56,703 nt of DNA, from assembly GCA_018660825.1 (NCBI GenBank), contig JABJJO010000194.1, forward strand, positions 1 to 56,703, read 5' to 3'. The DNA comes from Planctomycetaceae bacterium. Its GTDB lineage: Bacteria > Planctomycetota > Planctomycetia > Pirellulales > Pirellulaceae. The first letter of the stretch is position 1; every line of letters starts with the position of its first letter. The translations under genes were made by a program, and so were the position numbers. The notes under the pieces are model-generated. The model did not search any database and was not told where the DNA came from. It saw only the letters and a program-made list of their open reading frames with translations. This document shows, one piece after another, positions 34,376 through 44,405 of the stretch.

Positions 34376-36604
34376 GTGCTTCCTCTACTACACACAATTA
34401 CAGACACCGTTGCCAAGAATGTAAAACTTGCCGTTGCCACGCTGTGCATCTTATTAATGCCAGTCGCATTCCTATCTGCACAAGACGCTCAAGACAAAGA
34501 TCCCGTTACACCATCTCCGAGTGACATCCCAACACTACCGGAAACAACCGTTCAGGGCGTCATCCCGTTTCCTCATGACCCTCTACGCATCTGGCTCGAC
34601 AATGGCCTCGATGCTCAAGGAGATCCGTTGTTCAGCAATGGTCAACGGGTCAACCAATCGATATTGCGGTCACCTACCCACCGCAGCATCATCGACTTGC
34701 GTGAACTACTTGAACGGTCTCCAGTCGATATGTATCAAGCCATCGAGCGTGAAGCTGGCGTGCTTATGCAACGCACCCAACGCGGCGCAGCCTCACCATT
34801 TATCCGCGGGCTCACCGGACAGCAGGTCGTCATTCTTGTGGATGGTATTCGCATGAACAATACTACCTTCCGTTTGGGGCCCAACCAGTATTTCAACACC
34901 ATTGACCCAGGCATGGTCGACCATATCGAAGTCATTCGCGGACCCCAAACAGTTCTCTATGGTTCCGATGCGATGGGCGGTGTTATCAACGTGATCACGC
35001 GACAAACCGGCCTAGGATCCACTCCCAACGGTCCCATCAAAACATGGACCAATCGCTATTCATCTGCCGACAACGCCTTCTACACTCGCATGAACTATCA
35101 ATACCACAACGGCAAGACTGGAATCTTTCTAGGCTCAGGGTATGCCAATCTTAACAATCTTGATCGCGGTGGCGACTTGGGAAGACAACCAGCCACAAGC
35201 TACTCTCAGTATTCTGGCGACGTCCGCATTGATCGTATCATTGCCGACAACCAAACATTGACATTTTCACTACAACACTTCGTTCAAGAAGACCTTTTCC
35301 GCAGCGATCGCTTCCCCAGTCGCCGTACCATTTTTGATCCTCAACAGCGATCCATGATGTATTTGCGAATGCAAGGTCACGATATGAACAACTTCTTTGA
35401 CCAATACTCGCTCACCTTCTCTTACCACCGTCAACGTGAGCAAGTGAAAGATCGCCTTCTCAGCCAACCGTATTTTGAAAAATCTGAAACGGATAATAAC
35501 ACCTTTGGGTTTTCACTATTGATGGGTACCGACCTCGCAGACCAATCCCACCTAACTTATGGCGTCGACATGTACAACGACGTGGTGGACTCCTTTAAGA
35601 ACCGCTTCGATGCGACTACTGGCAGCTTCCTTTCTGCTCGCAATCCCACTTACCCGGATGATGGATGGAGTCGCCAGACAGGTGCTTTTGTTCAATATGA
35701 CAAACAACTCAACGATCACTTAGATGTCACAGCCGGCACTCGGTTTACTCGATCACACGTGCGCGCCACTCCGCTTCTTAAAGTGGATAATGACGGAGAC
35801 CCGCTCACCGACCCAGTCGAAACACCCGTGCACATTTCACCCAGTTTCGACAACTGGTCCGCTAGTGGCGGACTCGCCTATCAACTCAACGCCGACTTAA
35901 TGCTCGTCGGATCCATCTCCGAAGGTTTCCGAGCTCCCAATCTTGACGACCTAGCATCGAACAATGACAACGTTCAACAAACAGCTGCTGACACACCCAG
36001 TATTGACCTGCTGCCGGAAACGAGTTTGAGTTATGAAGTTGCTCTGCGTAAGGAAACCGATGATCTTCGCTGGCAAGCAACCTCTTACTGGATGGACATC
36101 GACAACATGATCTTGCGTACCCCTGCCGGATCCGACGGTACTAGCATCTTGTTTTCGCGTAGTAATCGCGATTCCAAAATCAATGGATTCGAATTCTATG
36201 CTGAAAAGCGAGTCGATGACAATTGGACACTCTATGGCAACTTTTCTTACATCCTCGGACAAGACCAAGTCCTCAACGAACCTCTTAGCCGTATCCCTCC
36301 CACCCAAGGCATCATGGGTCTGAGATGGCGAAATTCGGAAAAATATGAGTATCTTGATTTCTATGCGTGGCTGGTTCGTCGTCAAGATCGCTTGAATTTC
36401 CAAGACATCAGTGACAGTCGAATACCAAACGGTGGCACCCCTGGTTACGCCACATTTAATATTCGCTATGGAACGATGCTCAGCGACACTCAACGAATTA
36501 CCGTCGAGCTTGAAAACATCCTTGACCAAGCTTACCGAGTTCACGGCAGCGGAGTTGACGGCGCGGGTTTCTCAGCAAACATTCAATATAGTTTCGAGTT
36601 CTAA
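34376..36604 (+). CDS. TonB-dependent outer-membrane receptor (iron-uptake type)
   Basis: 742 residues from GTG 34376, with a signal sequence (VKLAVATLCILLMPVAFLSA, ending near residue 35). The plug domain (about 70-190) has RGAASPFIRGLTGQQVVILVDG, DHIEVIRGPQTVLYGSDAMGG and INVIT; the rest is a beta-barrel rich in aromatic repeats, ending YSFEF, the usual C-terminal Phe signal. A TonB box-like segment is not obvious. The barrel resembles siderophore/haemoglobin-type receptors of the CirA/HemR group. Divergence from feoAB across a Fur box suggests iron as cargo; cobalamin or a glycan cannot be excluded. The gene converges on the haem fusion protein gene. Confidence 0.9.
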   Translation: MLPLLHTITDTVAKNVKLAVATLCILLMPVAFLSAQDAQDKDPVTPSPSDIPTLPETTVQGVIPFPHDPLRIWLDNGLDAQGDPLFSNGQRVNQSILRSPTHRSIIDLRELLERSPVDMYQAIEREAGVLMQRTQRGAASPFIRGLTGQQVVILVDGIRMNNTTFRLGPNQYFNTIDPGMVDHIEVIRGPQTVLYGSDAMGGVINVITRQTGLGSTPNGPIKTWTNRYSSADNAFYTRMNYQYHNGKTGIFLGSGYANLNNLDRGGDLGRQPATSYSQYSGDVRIDRIIADNQTLTFSLQHFVQEDLFRSDRFPSRRTIFDPQQRSMMYLRMQGHDMNNFFDQYSLTFSYHRQREQVKDRLLSQPYFEKSETDNNTFGFSLLMGTDLADQSHLTYGVDMYNDVVDSFKNRFDATTGSFLSARNPTYPDDGWSRQTGAFVQYDKQLNDHLDVTAGTRFTRSHVRATPLLKVDNDGDPLTDPVETPVHISPSFDNWSASGGLAYQLNADLMLVGSISEGFRAPNLDDLASNNDNVQQTAADTPSIDLLPETSLSYEVALRKETDDLRWQATSYWMDIDNMILRTPAGSDGTSILFSRSNRDSKINGFEFYAEKRVDDNWTLYGNFSYILGQDQVLNEPLSRIPPTQGIMGLRWRNSEKYEYLDFYAWLVRRQDRLNFQDISDSRIPNGGTPGYATFNIRYGTMLSDTQRITVELENILDQAYRVHGSGVDGAGFSANIQYSFEF

Positions 36605-36613
36605 ACCGCAAAG

Positions 36614-36633
36614 TCGCTGCAACAGGCAGCCGA
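36614..36633. terminator. Hairpin between convergent genes
   Basis: The receptor and haem-fusion genes converge here. CGCTGC and GCAGC pair around AACAG, extended by TCG/CGA across one bulged C. No U-tract, so only a weak terminator candidate. Confidence 0.3.
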
Positions 36634-36656
36634 TTTCTAGTCAACGACTACTGGCA

Positions 36657-39600
36657 CTACCGCACAATCATCTCACCATTCATGACTAGCCAATGCCCGG
36701 GGAACGTACACAGGTACGGATAGTTCCCAGACTGCGTTGGTGCCGTGAAATAAATCGTGAACGATTCACGCGGTAACACAATATCGGTATAGGCTAACAC
36801 TGCTTTGGTCTGAGGAATATATTGCCGGACCATCGCATCGGGGTCAGAAATCAATTTATTCGTCAGGTCGCCAACCTCCCGCAATGTACCCGGTGCTAAC
36901 AATGCCCAATTATGCGGCACTACATCCGGATTCTTTAAGGTCAAAGCAATCCTCTCGCCCGGATTAACTTGGAATGATCTTGTTTGAAACGACAGGTTCG
37001 TCCCCGTTTGAATTTCAATCGCTCGTGCATCGCTGAGTTCTTCAACATATGGATTAGGGACTTTACGAGTGGCTAAGGCTAGATCGGCCAAGATCGGATG
37101 TGGAGCGATCGGTTTGTGATCCAAGGCTACCAATCCCTCGGCCTCTATGAAGGATTTCTCGTCTAACGCGTGTACCGTCACAAATAGTTCACGGAACTGA
37201 CCTTGGCCAATTTGCAAACGCAAATATAACTGATTGACAGGCTGCAAATCCGGAATCTCTAGAAACAACGATCTACCATCATCGACGACACGCGACGACT
37301 TAATCGCAACATAATCGTGTCCTTGCATACCAAAATGTTTTCCTGAATACTCGGGCGATCCATATTGTCCGCCGTAGCGATAATTCCAACTCATCGCAAA
37401 ATGACTTTGCACTTCAGTGGCAATCACTTCGTCAATCTTTTCTGAAAATCGGACAAGGACACCGTTGCGATATGTGTGAATTGCCAGTGGTTGTTGGACG
37501 TTACCCCCCTGATATCGTACTCGCTGAAAACATCCATCCGTGGGTGTATAGCTGCCCCAGCCTTGCATTCCGGTTACATACAACTGACCATCAAAGGGAC
37601 TAAATCGACCGCGATGTGTACCTGACAAAAAATCCCCCGGTAACGGTACAACAGCACCCTGCAACTGGCCGCCAACATCATCGCGGAGAACTAAAAACAT
37701 CTTTCCCGTACCAAACGAAAAATGCAGTAACTGACCGGTAAGTGGTCCCCAGCGTTTACCCTGAACCAACTGTTGTCCACCCGCTTGGTTATCCACTCCT
37801 CGCGGTAAATAAACCAATGGTAGATCAGGGACCTGCCCGCCCCGCGGTCCAGGGAATCCAAAATGCCCAACCTGCTGTTGCCCCAAACGCACACCACAGA
37901 TCATCGATGCCGGAGTCCATGTTCCCTCGGCACAGGGCACGGTCAAAACGCCATCGATCGTAAGCCCCAATCCATCCGGGTTCCTAAACCCTGTGGCAAT
38001 AATATCTGCCTGAACACCATCGGCCGAAATCCTTAAGATCCCCTGCCCACCGACTGCCGTGTAAAAATTCCCCTTGGCATCTCGCTCTAACCCACAGATA
38101 TAATCGTGACCGCCCGCCGACGTCGTGAATTGATTACTGAAGCACTCGTAATAATCTGCTTCGCCGTCGCCGTTGCGGTCGACTAAACGAGTCAATTGAT
38201 CACGACAAATAACAAACACACCGTCACTGTCCACTACGATGCCAAGTGGCTGATGCAATCCTGATGCAAACCGCTGCCAAGTCGCTTGTCGCGACGGGTA
38301 CTCGTAATTGGTGATCCGCCACACATCCCCGTGCATCGTCGCTAACAAGGCTGAACCATCCGGAAGAAACCCAATACCTGTCCCAAAGAATGGCACGTTC
38401 CACGGATTTTCCCGGGGCAGCTTCAATGTATCGGTCGCATACGGTTTTTGAGCGCCATGTTCAACATTGGATTGTAGTGTCCGCTGCCAGATACGTTGTG
38501 GTACCTCTATGTCCAACCCATTTGCCGCAGCGAGGGAAACGTTGCGTTGAAATTTTCCATCAACAACCCACGGTGCATCGCGATAAACCGCCCCATTGAT
38601 TTCGTAGACAAAGACAATTCGATCACCATTGCGATAGAACCCTCGATACTTCTTTGTTTTAATTTCATCTGTAGCTATAGCCGTTTTGCCATGAGCGGCA
38701 AAAGCAACCGCTTCGCCCGCCATCATGACACCCCCGAGAAACCCGTGGCGCACGTCCGAGAATTTCAAAAACTTGCCCCGCCAGACTTGGCGATACGTCA
38801 ACGTCTCGGGGTCAAACACACACGACAACTCACGGTCCTTACCAAGTTGCACACAGACGCTACGCATGATTGTCTGCGTACCGTCACGAAACACGCCAGA
38901 CTGGACGCGACCGAGAACCACATGATTCCAACGGTCACTTGCCCAAGTCTCTTCGTTTTGATTGCCCCAGTGTCCCTGCTCACCCCCATCAAGACCGGGA
39001 TAAGCCATCAATACCGGCGGCACTTGTTCACCGACGAGCAGCTTGCCCCGAAAATACTCCGCTTCCTTCGCATAAAAATCATAAATCCGATCACGATTCA
39101 CTTCCGCTTGCCAATACGGATTCGCTGGCTTATCAAGCGGCTCCTGTGAAATTTCAAACAATGCTGGACCGTGCGTGTGTGCCAGTGCATGCTTGAGTAC
39201 AGGTTCTATTTCCGCCAGCGGGATTCCTTGAGACGTTCCCAGTTCCGTTACAAAACGAATCAAATCAAAGAGTTGTTGATAGGTGGACGTTGCTAATAAA
39301 TTCTCAGGCATCAGCGTGCCCGTTTTTCGCGTCACCTCGATGTCCCGTAGCGGAATAATCAACTGCTGGTCAACGTCTCGACTGGGGTCATGCAATTCAA
39401 TCGCATCAGCACCGTGTGGTTTCACATAGCCGCTATGAACCTTGCCATCCACGGTCAAAATCTCATGTGCTTCATACTCGGGCTTGATCACGCGTTTGGG
39501 CCACAACATCGATTCAACTATTTCCGCAGGTTTGCGTTCTTGCCCAAGTTTACTAAACGCCGGACCGACCGTACCACCGATCTCACCTAACTTGTGACAA

Positions 39601-40679
39601 TTCAAACATGCTGTTTTACTATCGGCAAACAACATCATTCCTCGAGCCGCATCACCTTGCACCTTAGCTTTCACTAGCATTTGACTAACAAGCTGCGCAG
39701 AATAGTCACCTACTGCACCCAAGCGTTGAGTACTCGGCGGCAGGTCCACATTCGCACCAGCAGATTTGACGCCTTGGGATTCTTTCAACGGCGGAATTGG
39801 CGTTCGTAAAGGTGGGCGTTTTCCAGCCGGTTTACCGTCGAGTTGAGGACGAATCCAATCGAGACCTTCCAGATTATCTAAGAGTCGTTGTTCAACGTCG
39901 TCCTGCGTATGGCCAATAATTCCGATCGGTCCGTTGTATTGAGAATCGCGAATTAGCCTCAGCAGTTTTACATCAATTTCGTCTACACCCAATGGCAAAA
40001 TTTTGCGACCATTCGCTTCACCGCCGCGCGTCATGCCGTTAAGATTGAGGCACAACAAATGGGGCTTGAGCATCTTCAACACGGCGTCAAAATCATCGAT
40101 GCGATGGTGGCTATGATGCTGGTTGTAGACGATGCCAACGTTGGTGATTTCATGATGTTGCTGCAGGTAGTTGCAAACCGCCACCATATTCTCTGGTTCG
40201 CCTGACCAACCACCATGGTTATATAGACCGACCTTGCTTCCCATTGCCTTGGCGCGAGCTAATAAGGACAATAGATTTTCCGCGGCTGCTTTGACCCGCT
40301 CAGGCTGAGTGCCGTCTGGCGGCTGTGGCAGCATGAACCAAATTTGAGGCGCGAGTTTGTGTTTTTCAAAGAGCTTAAACGCTTCTTCATGAACGGCCCA
40401 AAAGGCGAAATATTCGAGTCCCTGTTTTTTGTATTCAAGGATTTCCTGTTCAAATGTAGCAACATGTTCCGCACGCCAATCATACGCAATCCGCTTGATA
40501 CCCAGTTTCGCACACATGGCCGCTCGCTCGGCCGGTCCACGATGCTTACCGTCAAACGGAACAATGCACCAAGCAACAAGGTTATCGCGGGTAAAAACAT
40601 CAGTCGGCTCATCCGCGGAAGCAGCTAGCGGATCAACTAGAAAAACAATCAATAGAAAACAGAATAGCAATTTTGGCAT
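36657..40679 (-). CDS. Secreted multidomain redox protein: TIM barrel + c-type haem + beta-propeller + azurin-like cupredoxin
   Basis: 1340 residues from ATG 40679, which starts a signal peptide (MPKLLFCFLLIVFLVDPLAASA); a frame from 40742 adds 21 residues. Domains in order: a sugar-isomerase-like TIM barrel (about 30-285; IKRIAYDWRAEH, YNHGGW); a PVC-type cytochrome c domain with CLNCH at 358-362 and a likely axial Met457 in GTLMPENL; a DUF6797-like segment (about 500-740); a soluble glucose dehydrogenase-like beta-propeller (about 745-1110); and a cupredoxin (about 1210-1340). The copper site fits azurin: His1256 in VPHNWAL, Cys1324, His1329 and Met1333 in CTFPGHWLVM, with the same 5- and 9-residue spacings. 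It could pass electrons from propeller or barrel chemistry to haem and copper. The substrate is unknown. Confidence 0.9.
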   Translation of the reverse strand: MPKLLFCFLLIVFLVDPLAASADEPTDVFTRDNLVAWCIVPFDGKHRGPAERAAMCAKLGIKRIAYDWRAEHVATFEQEILEYKKQGLEYFAFWAVHEEAFKLFEKHKLAPQIWFMLPQPPDGTQPERVKAAAENLLSLLARAKAMGSKVGLYNHGGWSGEPENMVAVCNYLQQHHEITNVGIVYNQHHSHHRIDDFDAVLKMLKPHLLCLNLNGMTRGGEANGRKILPLGVDEIDVKLLRLIRDSQYNGPIGIIGHTQDDVEQRLLDNLEGLDWIRPQLDGKPAGKRPPLRTPIPPLKESQGVKSAGANVDLPPSTQRLGAVGDYSAQLVSQMLVKAKVQGDAARGMMLFADSKTACLNCHKLGEIGGTVGPAFSKLGQERKPAEIVESMLWPKRVIKPEYEAHEILTVDGKVHSGYVKPHGADAIELHDPSRDVDQQLIIPLRDIEVTRKTGTLMPENLLATSTYQQLFDLIRFVTELGTSQGIPLAEIEPVLKHALAHTHGPALFEISQEPLDKPANPYWQAEVNRDRIYDFYAKEAEYFRGKLLVGEQVPPVLMAYPGLDGGEQGHWGNQNEETWASDRWNHVVLGRVQSGVFRDGTQTIMRSVCVQLGKDRELSCVFDPETLTYRQVWRGKFLKFSDVRHGFLGGVMMAGEAVAFAAHGKTAIATDEIKTKKYRGFYRNGDRIVFVYEINGAVYRDAPWVVDGKFQRNVSLAAANGLDIEVPQRIWQRTLQSNVEHGAQKPYATDTLKLPRENPWNVPFFGTGIGFLPDGSALLATMHGDVWRITNYEYPSRQATWQRFASGLHQPLGIVVDSDGVFVICRDQLTRLVDRNGDGEADYYECFSNQFTTSAGGHDYICGLERDAKGNFYTAVGGQGILRISADGVQADIIATGFRNPDGLGLTIDGVLTVPCAEGTWTPASMICGVRLGQQQVGHFGFPGPRGGQVPDLPLVYLPRGVDNQAGGQQLVQGKRWGPLTGQLLHFSFGTGKMFLVLRDDVGGQLQGAVVPLPGDFLSGTHRGRFSPFDGQLYVTGMQGWGSYTPTDGCFQRVRYQGGNVQQPLAIHTYRNGVLVRFSEKIDEVIATEVQSHFAMSWNYRYGGQYGSPEYSGKHFGMQGHDYVAIKSSRVVDDGRSLFLEIPDLQPVNQLYLRLQIGQGQFRELFVTVHALDEKSFIEAEGLVALDHKPIAPHPILADLALATRKVPNPYVEELSDARAIEIQTGTNLSFQTRSFQVNPGERIALTLKNPDVVPHNWALLAPGTLREVGDLTNKLISDPDAMVRQYIPQTKAVLAYTDIVLPRESFTIYFTAPTQSGNYPYLCTFPGHWLVMNGEMIVR

Positions 40680-40893
40680 AGTATTTATTGTCACTGGGTT
40701 AATTAAAAACACATTATAACAAATCATGATTCGAATTGGCATTAACGATCCGTGTTAACCTCTGTATATAATTCCACAACTTTCACAATGAAACGGTTGC
40801 AGAATTTCAGAGTTACCTAAACAATAGTCGCATTAACCAAGACCATCTTCTATATCTCTCTTTCGTTCCCACTCTTAACACGAGACCTTAAAC

Positions 40894-41994
40894 ATGATTA
40901 TTGGTGTACCACGTGAAACGCTTCACGATGAATATCGAGTGGCATTATTGCCCGTTGGAGTCGAAGAGCTTATCCGCTGCGGACACACTGTTCTCGTAGA
41001 ACCCAATGCCGGGCTAGGCTCCGGCATCTCTGACCACGAATATCTACAGCAGGGTGCCGAGATGGTCACCGTCGACGATTTGTTTGAACGTGCTGAAATG
41101 ATCATCAAGGTCAAAGAACCGCAACCGGCGGAGTGGGAGAAGATCCGAGCGGGCCAAATCATTTTCACTTATTTCCACTTTGCAGCAAGTCTAGATCTCA
41201 CTCAAGCTATGATGCAGTCGGGAGCAACGTGTGTCGCTTATGAAACATTAAAAGATGAGAACGGGCGATTACCGTTACTAACACCGATGAGCGAAGTCGC
41301 TGGACGAATGTCCGTGCAAGAAGGCGCCAAATATCTGGAAAAACCGCAAATGGGAAGAGGCATCTTGTTAGGTGGCGTACCTGGCGTACCCCCAGCCCAT
41401 ATTTTGATACTCGGTGGCGGTATCGTTGGCGCTAATGCGGCTCGAATTGCCGCAGGATTTCAAGCAGATGTTACCATTCTTGATATCAACATGGACCGTT
41501 TGCGGTATCTCGATGATGTAATGCCAGCCAACGTTAATGTATTGTTCAGCGATCGCCATGTCGTTAGACAACAACTGCCATTAGCTGATCTGGTCATTGG
41601 AGCAGTCTTGATTCCAGGCGCCAAAGCACCACAACTTGTCAGTGCCGAAGATTTGAAACTAATGAAAGCGGGCAGTGTGATTATCGATGTCGCTGTGGAT
41701 CAAGGCGGATGCGTCGAAACTTCTCGTCCCACAACACATAGCGAACCAACATTCTTAGAAGAAGGTGTTGTCCATTATTGCGTTACGAACATGCCCGGTG
41801 CCGTTGGACGAACGAGCACGTTTGCCTTGTGTAATGTCACGTTACCTTGGGCGATCAAAATTGCTAGTCATGGAATTATACCTGCGGCGACTCAATTTGC
41901 ACCGATTCGTGAAGCGGTCAATGTACATCAGGGATCTGTCACCAATGCAGCCGTGGCCGGCGCTTTGGATTTGCCCTTACGAGAAGATATTTAG
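40894..41994 (+). CDS. ald: Alanine dehydrogenase
   Basis: A 366-residue enzyme with the Ald/PNT fold. It starts MIIGVPRETLHDEYRVAL; Lys in IIKVKEPQ and His in FTYFHFAA are the substrate-binding residues; ILGGGIVGANAARIA is the NAD Rossmann motif; MPGAVGRTSTFALCN near the end is also family-typical. It interconverts alanine and pyruvate plus ammonia with NAD. It stands alone on its strand in this window, 60 bases upstream of folP. A TATAAT at 40767-40772 has no good -35 partner, so I do not call a promoter. Confidence 0.95.
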   Translation: MIIGVPRETLHDEYRVALLPVGVEELIRCGHTVLVEPNAGLGSGISDHEYLQQGAEMVTVDDLFERAEMIIKVKEPQPAEWEKIRAGQIIFTYFHFAASLDLTQAMMQSGATCVAYETLKDENGRLPLLTPMSEVAGRMSVQEGAKYLEKPQMGRGILLGGVPGVPPAHILILGGGIVGANAARIAAGFQADVTILDINMDRLRYLDDVMPANVNVLFSDRHVVRQQLPLADLVIGAVLIPGAKAPQLVSAEDLKLMKAGSVIIDVAVDQGGCVETSRPTTHSEPTFLEEGVVHYCVTNMPGAVGRTSTFALCNVTLPWAIKIASHGIIPAATQFAPIREAVNVHQGSVTNAAVAGALDLPLREDI

Positions 41995-42054
41995 GGTTGC
42001 AAGCGGATCGCGTTGACGACTGAGAGCTCATTACTAGTTACAATCAGATTCATC

Positions 42055-42909
42055 ATGAACGAAACATCACAGCGAGCATCATTTTGGCAGTTGCGCAAAC
42101 GACGCATTGAGTTTTCAGGCCAGCCTGCCTTGATGGGAATCGTCAACGTTACGCCCGATAGTTTTTCCGATGGTGGACAATTCGACAATACCGCCGCCGC
42201 CGTTGACCATGCATTGCAACTAGCGGAAGACGGGGCAGCCATGCTGGACATTGGCGGTGAGAGCACGCGTCCATATGCCACGGAAGTTTCAACGCAAGAA
42301 GAACTTAACCGCGTCATACCCGTTATTGAACAATTAGCAAAACAGACGACGGTTCCCATTTCAATCGATACTTCGAGTGCAACAGTAGCGCGAGCGGCTA
42401 TTGCTGCGGGAGCTGAAATTATCAATGACGTGACCGGACTCACAAACGACTCAGAAATGCCTGACGTGGCGGCTAGCACAAACGCTGGCGTGTGTGTGAT
42501 GCATATGCAGGGCACGCCCCAAACTATGCAAGACAATCCGCAATACGATGATGTCGTCACTGAAATCCACGAGTATTTACAGGCCCGCTTAGATCAACTT
42601 AGCGCGCAAGGTATCGCCCAATCCCGCATTTGCCTTGACCCAGGGATCGGCTTTGGTAAGTCACATCACCACAACCTACAGTTGTTAAAATCTTGCCATC
42701 AGTTTCATACGCTGGGCGCTCCGCTGCTCGTCGGCCATTCACGCAAAGGATTCATCGCTCACGTATTGGCTGACCGCGAATGTGAACGCACGTCCGGCAC
42801 GATCGGCACCTCGATCGCTTTAGCGTTACAAGGCGTGCAAATCCTCCGAGTGCACGATGTAGCCGCAGTACAGCGCGCTTTAACGATGTTCTTCGAGTCG
42901 ACTGCTTAA
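42055..42909 (+). CDS. folP: Dihydropteroate synthase
   Basis: 284 residues from ATG 42055; a TTG at 42013 is less likely. All family signatures are present: MGIVNVTPDSFSDGG, DIGGESTRP, SIDTSSATVARAA, AEIINDVTG, LDPGIGFGK and VGHSRKGF. It condenses p-aminobenzoate with dihydropterin pyrophosphate in folate synthesis and is the target of sulfonamides. No folate neighbours are seen, which is common in planctomycetes where such genes are scattered. It is followed by a 173-base gap with a strong dyad before proA. Confidence 0.96.
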   Translation: MNETSQRASFWQLRKRRIEFSGQPALMGIVNVTPDSFSDGGQFDNTAAAVDHALQLAEDGAAMLDIGGESTRPYATEVSTQEELNRVIPVIEQLAKQTTVPISIDTSSATVARAAIAAGAEIINDVTGLTNDSEMPDVAASTNAGVCVMHMQGTPQTMQDNPQYDDVVTEIHEYLQARLDQLSAQGIAQSRICLDPGIGFGKSHHHNLQLLKSCHQFHTLGAPLLVGHSRKGFIAHVLADRECERTSGTIGTSIALALQGVQILRVHDVAAVQRALTMFFESTA

Positions 42910-43020
42910 CCCCCCTTTGCTCAATTGTTCACATTCGTGTATTTCGTAGCGGAAATTATCGTTGATTGCAAGAACTCACCCTTCCTCTGAGGAGTCTAGC
43001 CTAGTCGAGTTGACGGCAAT

Positions 43021-43043
43021 CTAGAATTGCATGAAAATTCTAG
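43021..43043. promoter_or_regulatory. Perfect 8-bp inverted repeat upstream of proA
   Basis: CTAGAATT (43021-43028) and AATTCTAG (43036-43043) flank 7 bases, 40 bases before the proA start. It could be a dimer operator or an mRNA leader hairpin. No known site is matched. Confidence 0.4.
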
Positions 43044-43082
43044 CAGTAGCCCAACAACCAAACTTCCACGGAAAGTGACAAC

Positions 43083-44357
43083 GTGATGTCTGAGGAGCAA
43101 AATACATTAAGTGACTATTGCACCACCATTGCCCAAAATGCCAAGCGAGCTTCAGCCGCACTGCAGTTATGTTCAACAGACCTGCGCAATCAATGGCTAG
43201 ACCAAAGTGCTCAAGCGATTCGAGAAAACGTAGCTGCAATCTTAGCCGCTAACGCACTGGACATAGCAGCCGCTCCCAGTTTTGAACTAAGTGATGCTCA
43301 GGTCGACCGGTTATCATTAGACGACGAGCGTGTGGAGTCAATTGCGACTGCCCTAGCAGCCATCGCGTTATTACCCGACCCTGTGGGAGAAACAATCTCA
43401 TCATCAATACGACCTAACGGACTCGAAGTCACCAAAGTCCGCGTTCCCTTGGGTGTCGTATTTTTCATTTATGAATCTCGACCTAACGTCACAGCTGATG
43501 CGGCTGCTATTTGTCTTAAAAGTGGCAATGCCGTTATTCTTCGTGGTGGCAAAGAAGCCGTTCATTCCAGTAAAGCCATTGTTGATGTGCTGATCCAAGT
43601 CGCCACCGACGTCGGTATACCCGAACATTCGTTACAGTTAGTGTCCACCACGGACCGTGACGCCGTCGGATTTTTGCTGCAACAAAGTGACTCCATCGAT
43701 GTCGCGATTCCTCGTGGTGGCGCGGGATTGATCCACCGCGTCGTAGCCGAAGCGAAAATGCCCGTGATGAAACACTTTGCCGGAAACTGCCACGTCTATG
43801 TCGACCGGCATGCCAATCTTCAAATGGCTGTCGCTATCATTGTCAATTCGAAATGCCAACGAATGGGCGTGTGTAATGCCTGTGAATCCTTGGTTATTCA
43901 CGAGCAAATTGCCGCGGAAGCTATTCCAGTAATCGCTCAAGCACTACTCCAACACGGTATCACCATCCATGGCGACTCGCTCACGTGTGAACTAGTACCA
44001 GACGCAATCATTGCAACGGACGAGGATTATGGTCACGAATTCTTAGGGCCGGAGATTTCGATCAAAGTCGTCGCAGACGTTGACAGTGCAATAAAACACA
44101 TAAATCTGTATAGTTCTGGGCATACCGAAGCAATCGTAACGAATGACGAAGCAGCGGCAAGCCTATTTTCTAGGGCGATTGATAGTTCGGCTGTCATGGT
44201 CAACGCAAGCACGCGTTTTAATGATGGCGGTGAATTCGGTTTAGGTGCTGAAATTGGAATCAGTACCGACAAATTTCATGCTCGCGGGCCATGTGGGTTG
44301 CAGGAATTGACCACTTATAAGTACATTGCTACGGGCACAGGGCATATTCGAGGTTAA
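43083..44357 (+). CDS. proA: Gamma-glutamyl phosphate reductase
   Basis: 424 residues from GTG 43083, with GGAAAG 7 bases upstream; ATG 43086 is one codon later. Family landmarks: EVTKVRVPLGVVFFIYESRPNV, ILRGGKEAVHSS, MKHFAGNCHVYVD, and the catalytic Cys region KCQRMGVCNACE. It makes glutamate-5-semialdehyde in proline synthesis. No proB is present in the window. The protein looks complete and the reading frame is clean. The dyad upstream may be its regulatory site. Confidence 0.95.
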   Translation: MMSEEQNTLSDYCTTIAQNAKRASAALQLCSTDLRNQWLDQSAQAIRENVAAILAANALDIAAAPSFELSDAQVDRLSLDDERVESIATALAAIALLPDPVGETISSSIRPNGLEVTKVRVPLGVVFFIYESRPNVTADAAAICLKSGNAVILRGGKEAVHSSKAIVDVLIQVATDVGIPEHSLQLVSTTDRDAVGFLLQQSDSIDVAIPRGGAGLIHRVVAEAKMPVMKHFAGNCHVYVDRHANLQMAVAIIVNSKCQRMGVCNACESLVIHEQIAAEAIPVIAQALLQHGITIHGDSLTCELVPDAIIATDEDYGHEFLGPEISIKVVADVDSAIKHINLYSSGHTEAIVTNDEAAASLFSRAIDSSAVMVNASTRFNDGGEFGLGAEIGISTDKFHARGPCGLQELTTYKYIATGTGHIRG

Positions 44358-44405
44358 AACGGGTATTCAATTAATCGCGCAACTTCATCCAAGGACGGAT
44401 ATATT

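Noticed and set aside
40767-40772. TATAAT upstream of ald
   Set aside because: No -35 at a proper distance, and the AT-rich gap makes a chance match likely.
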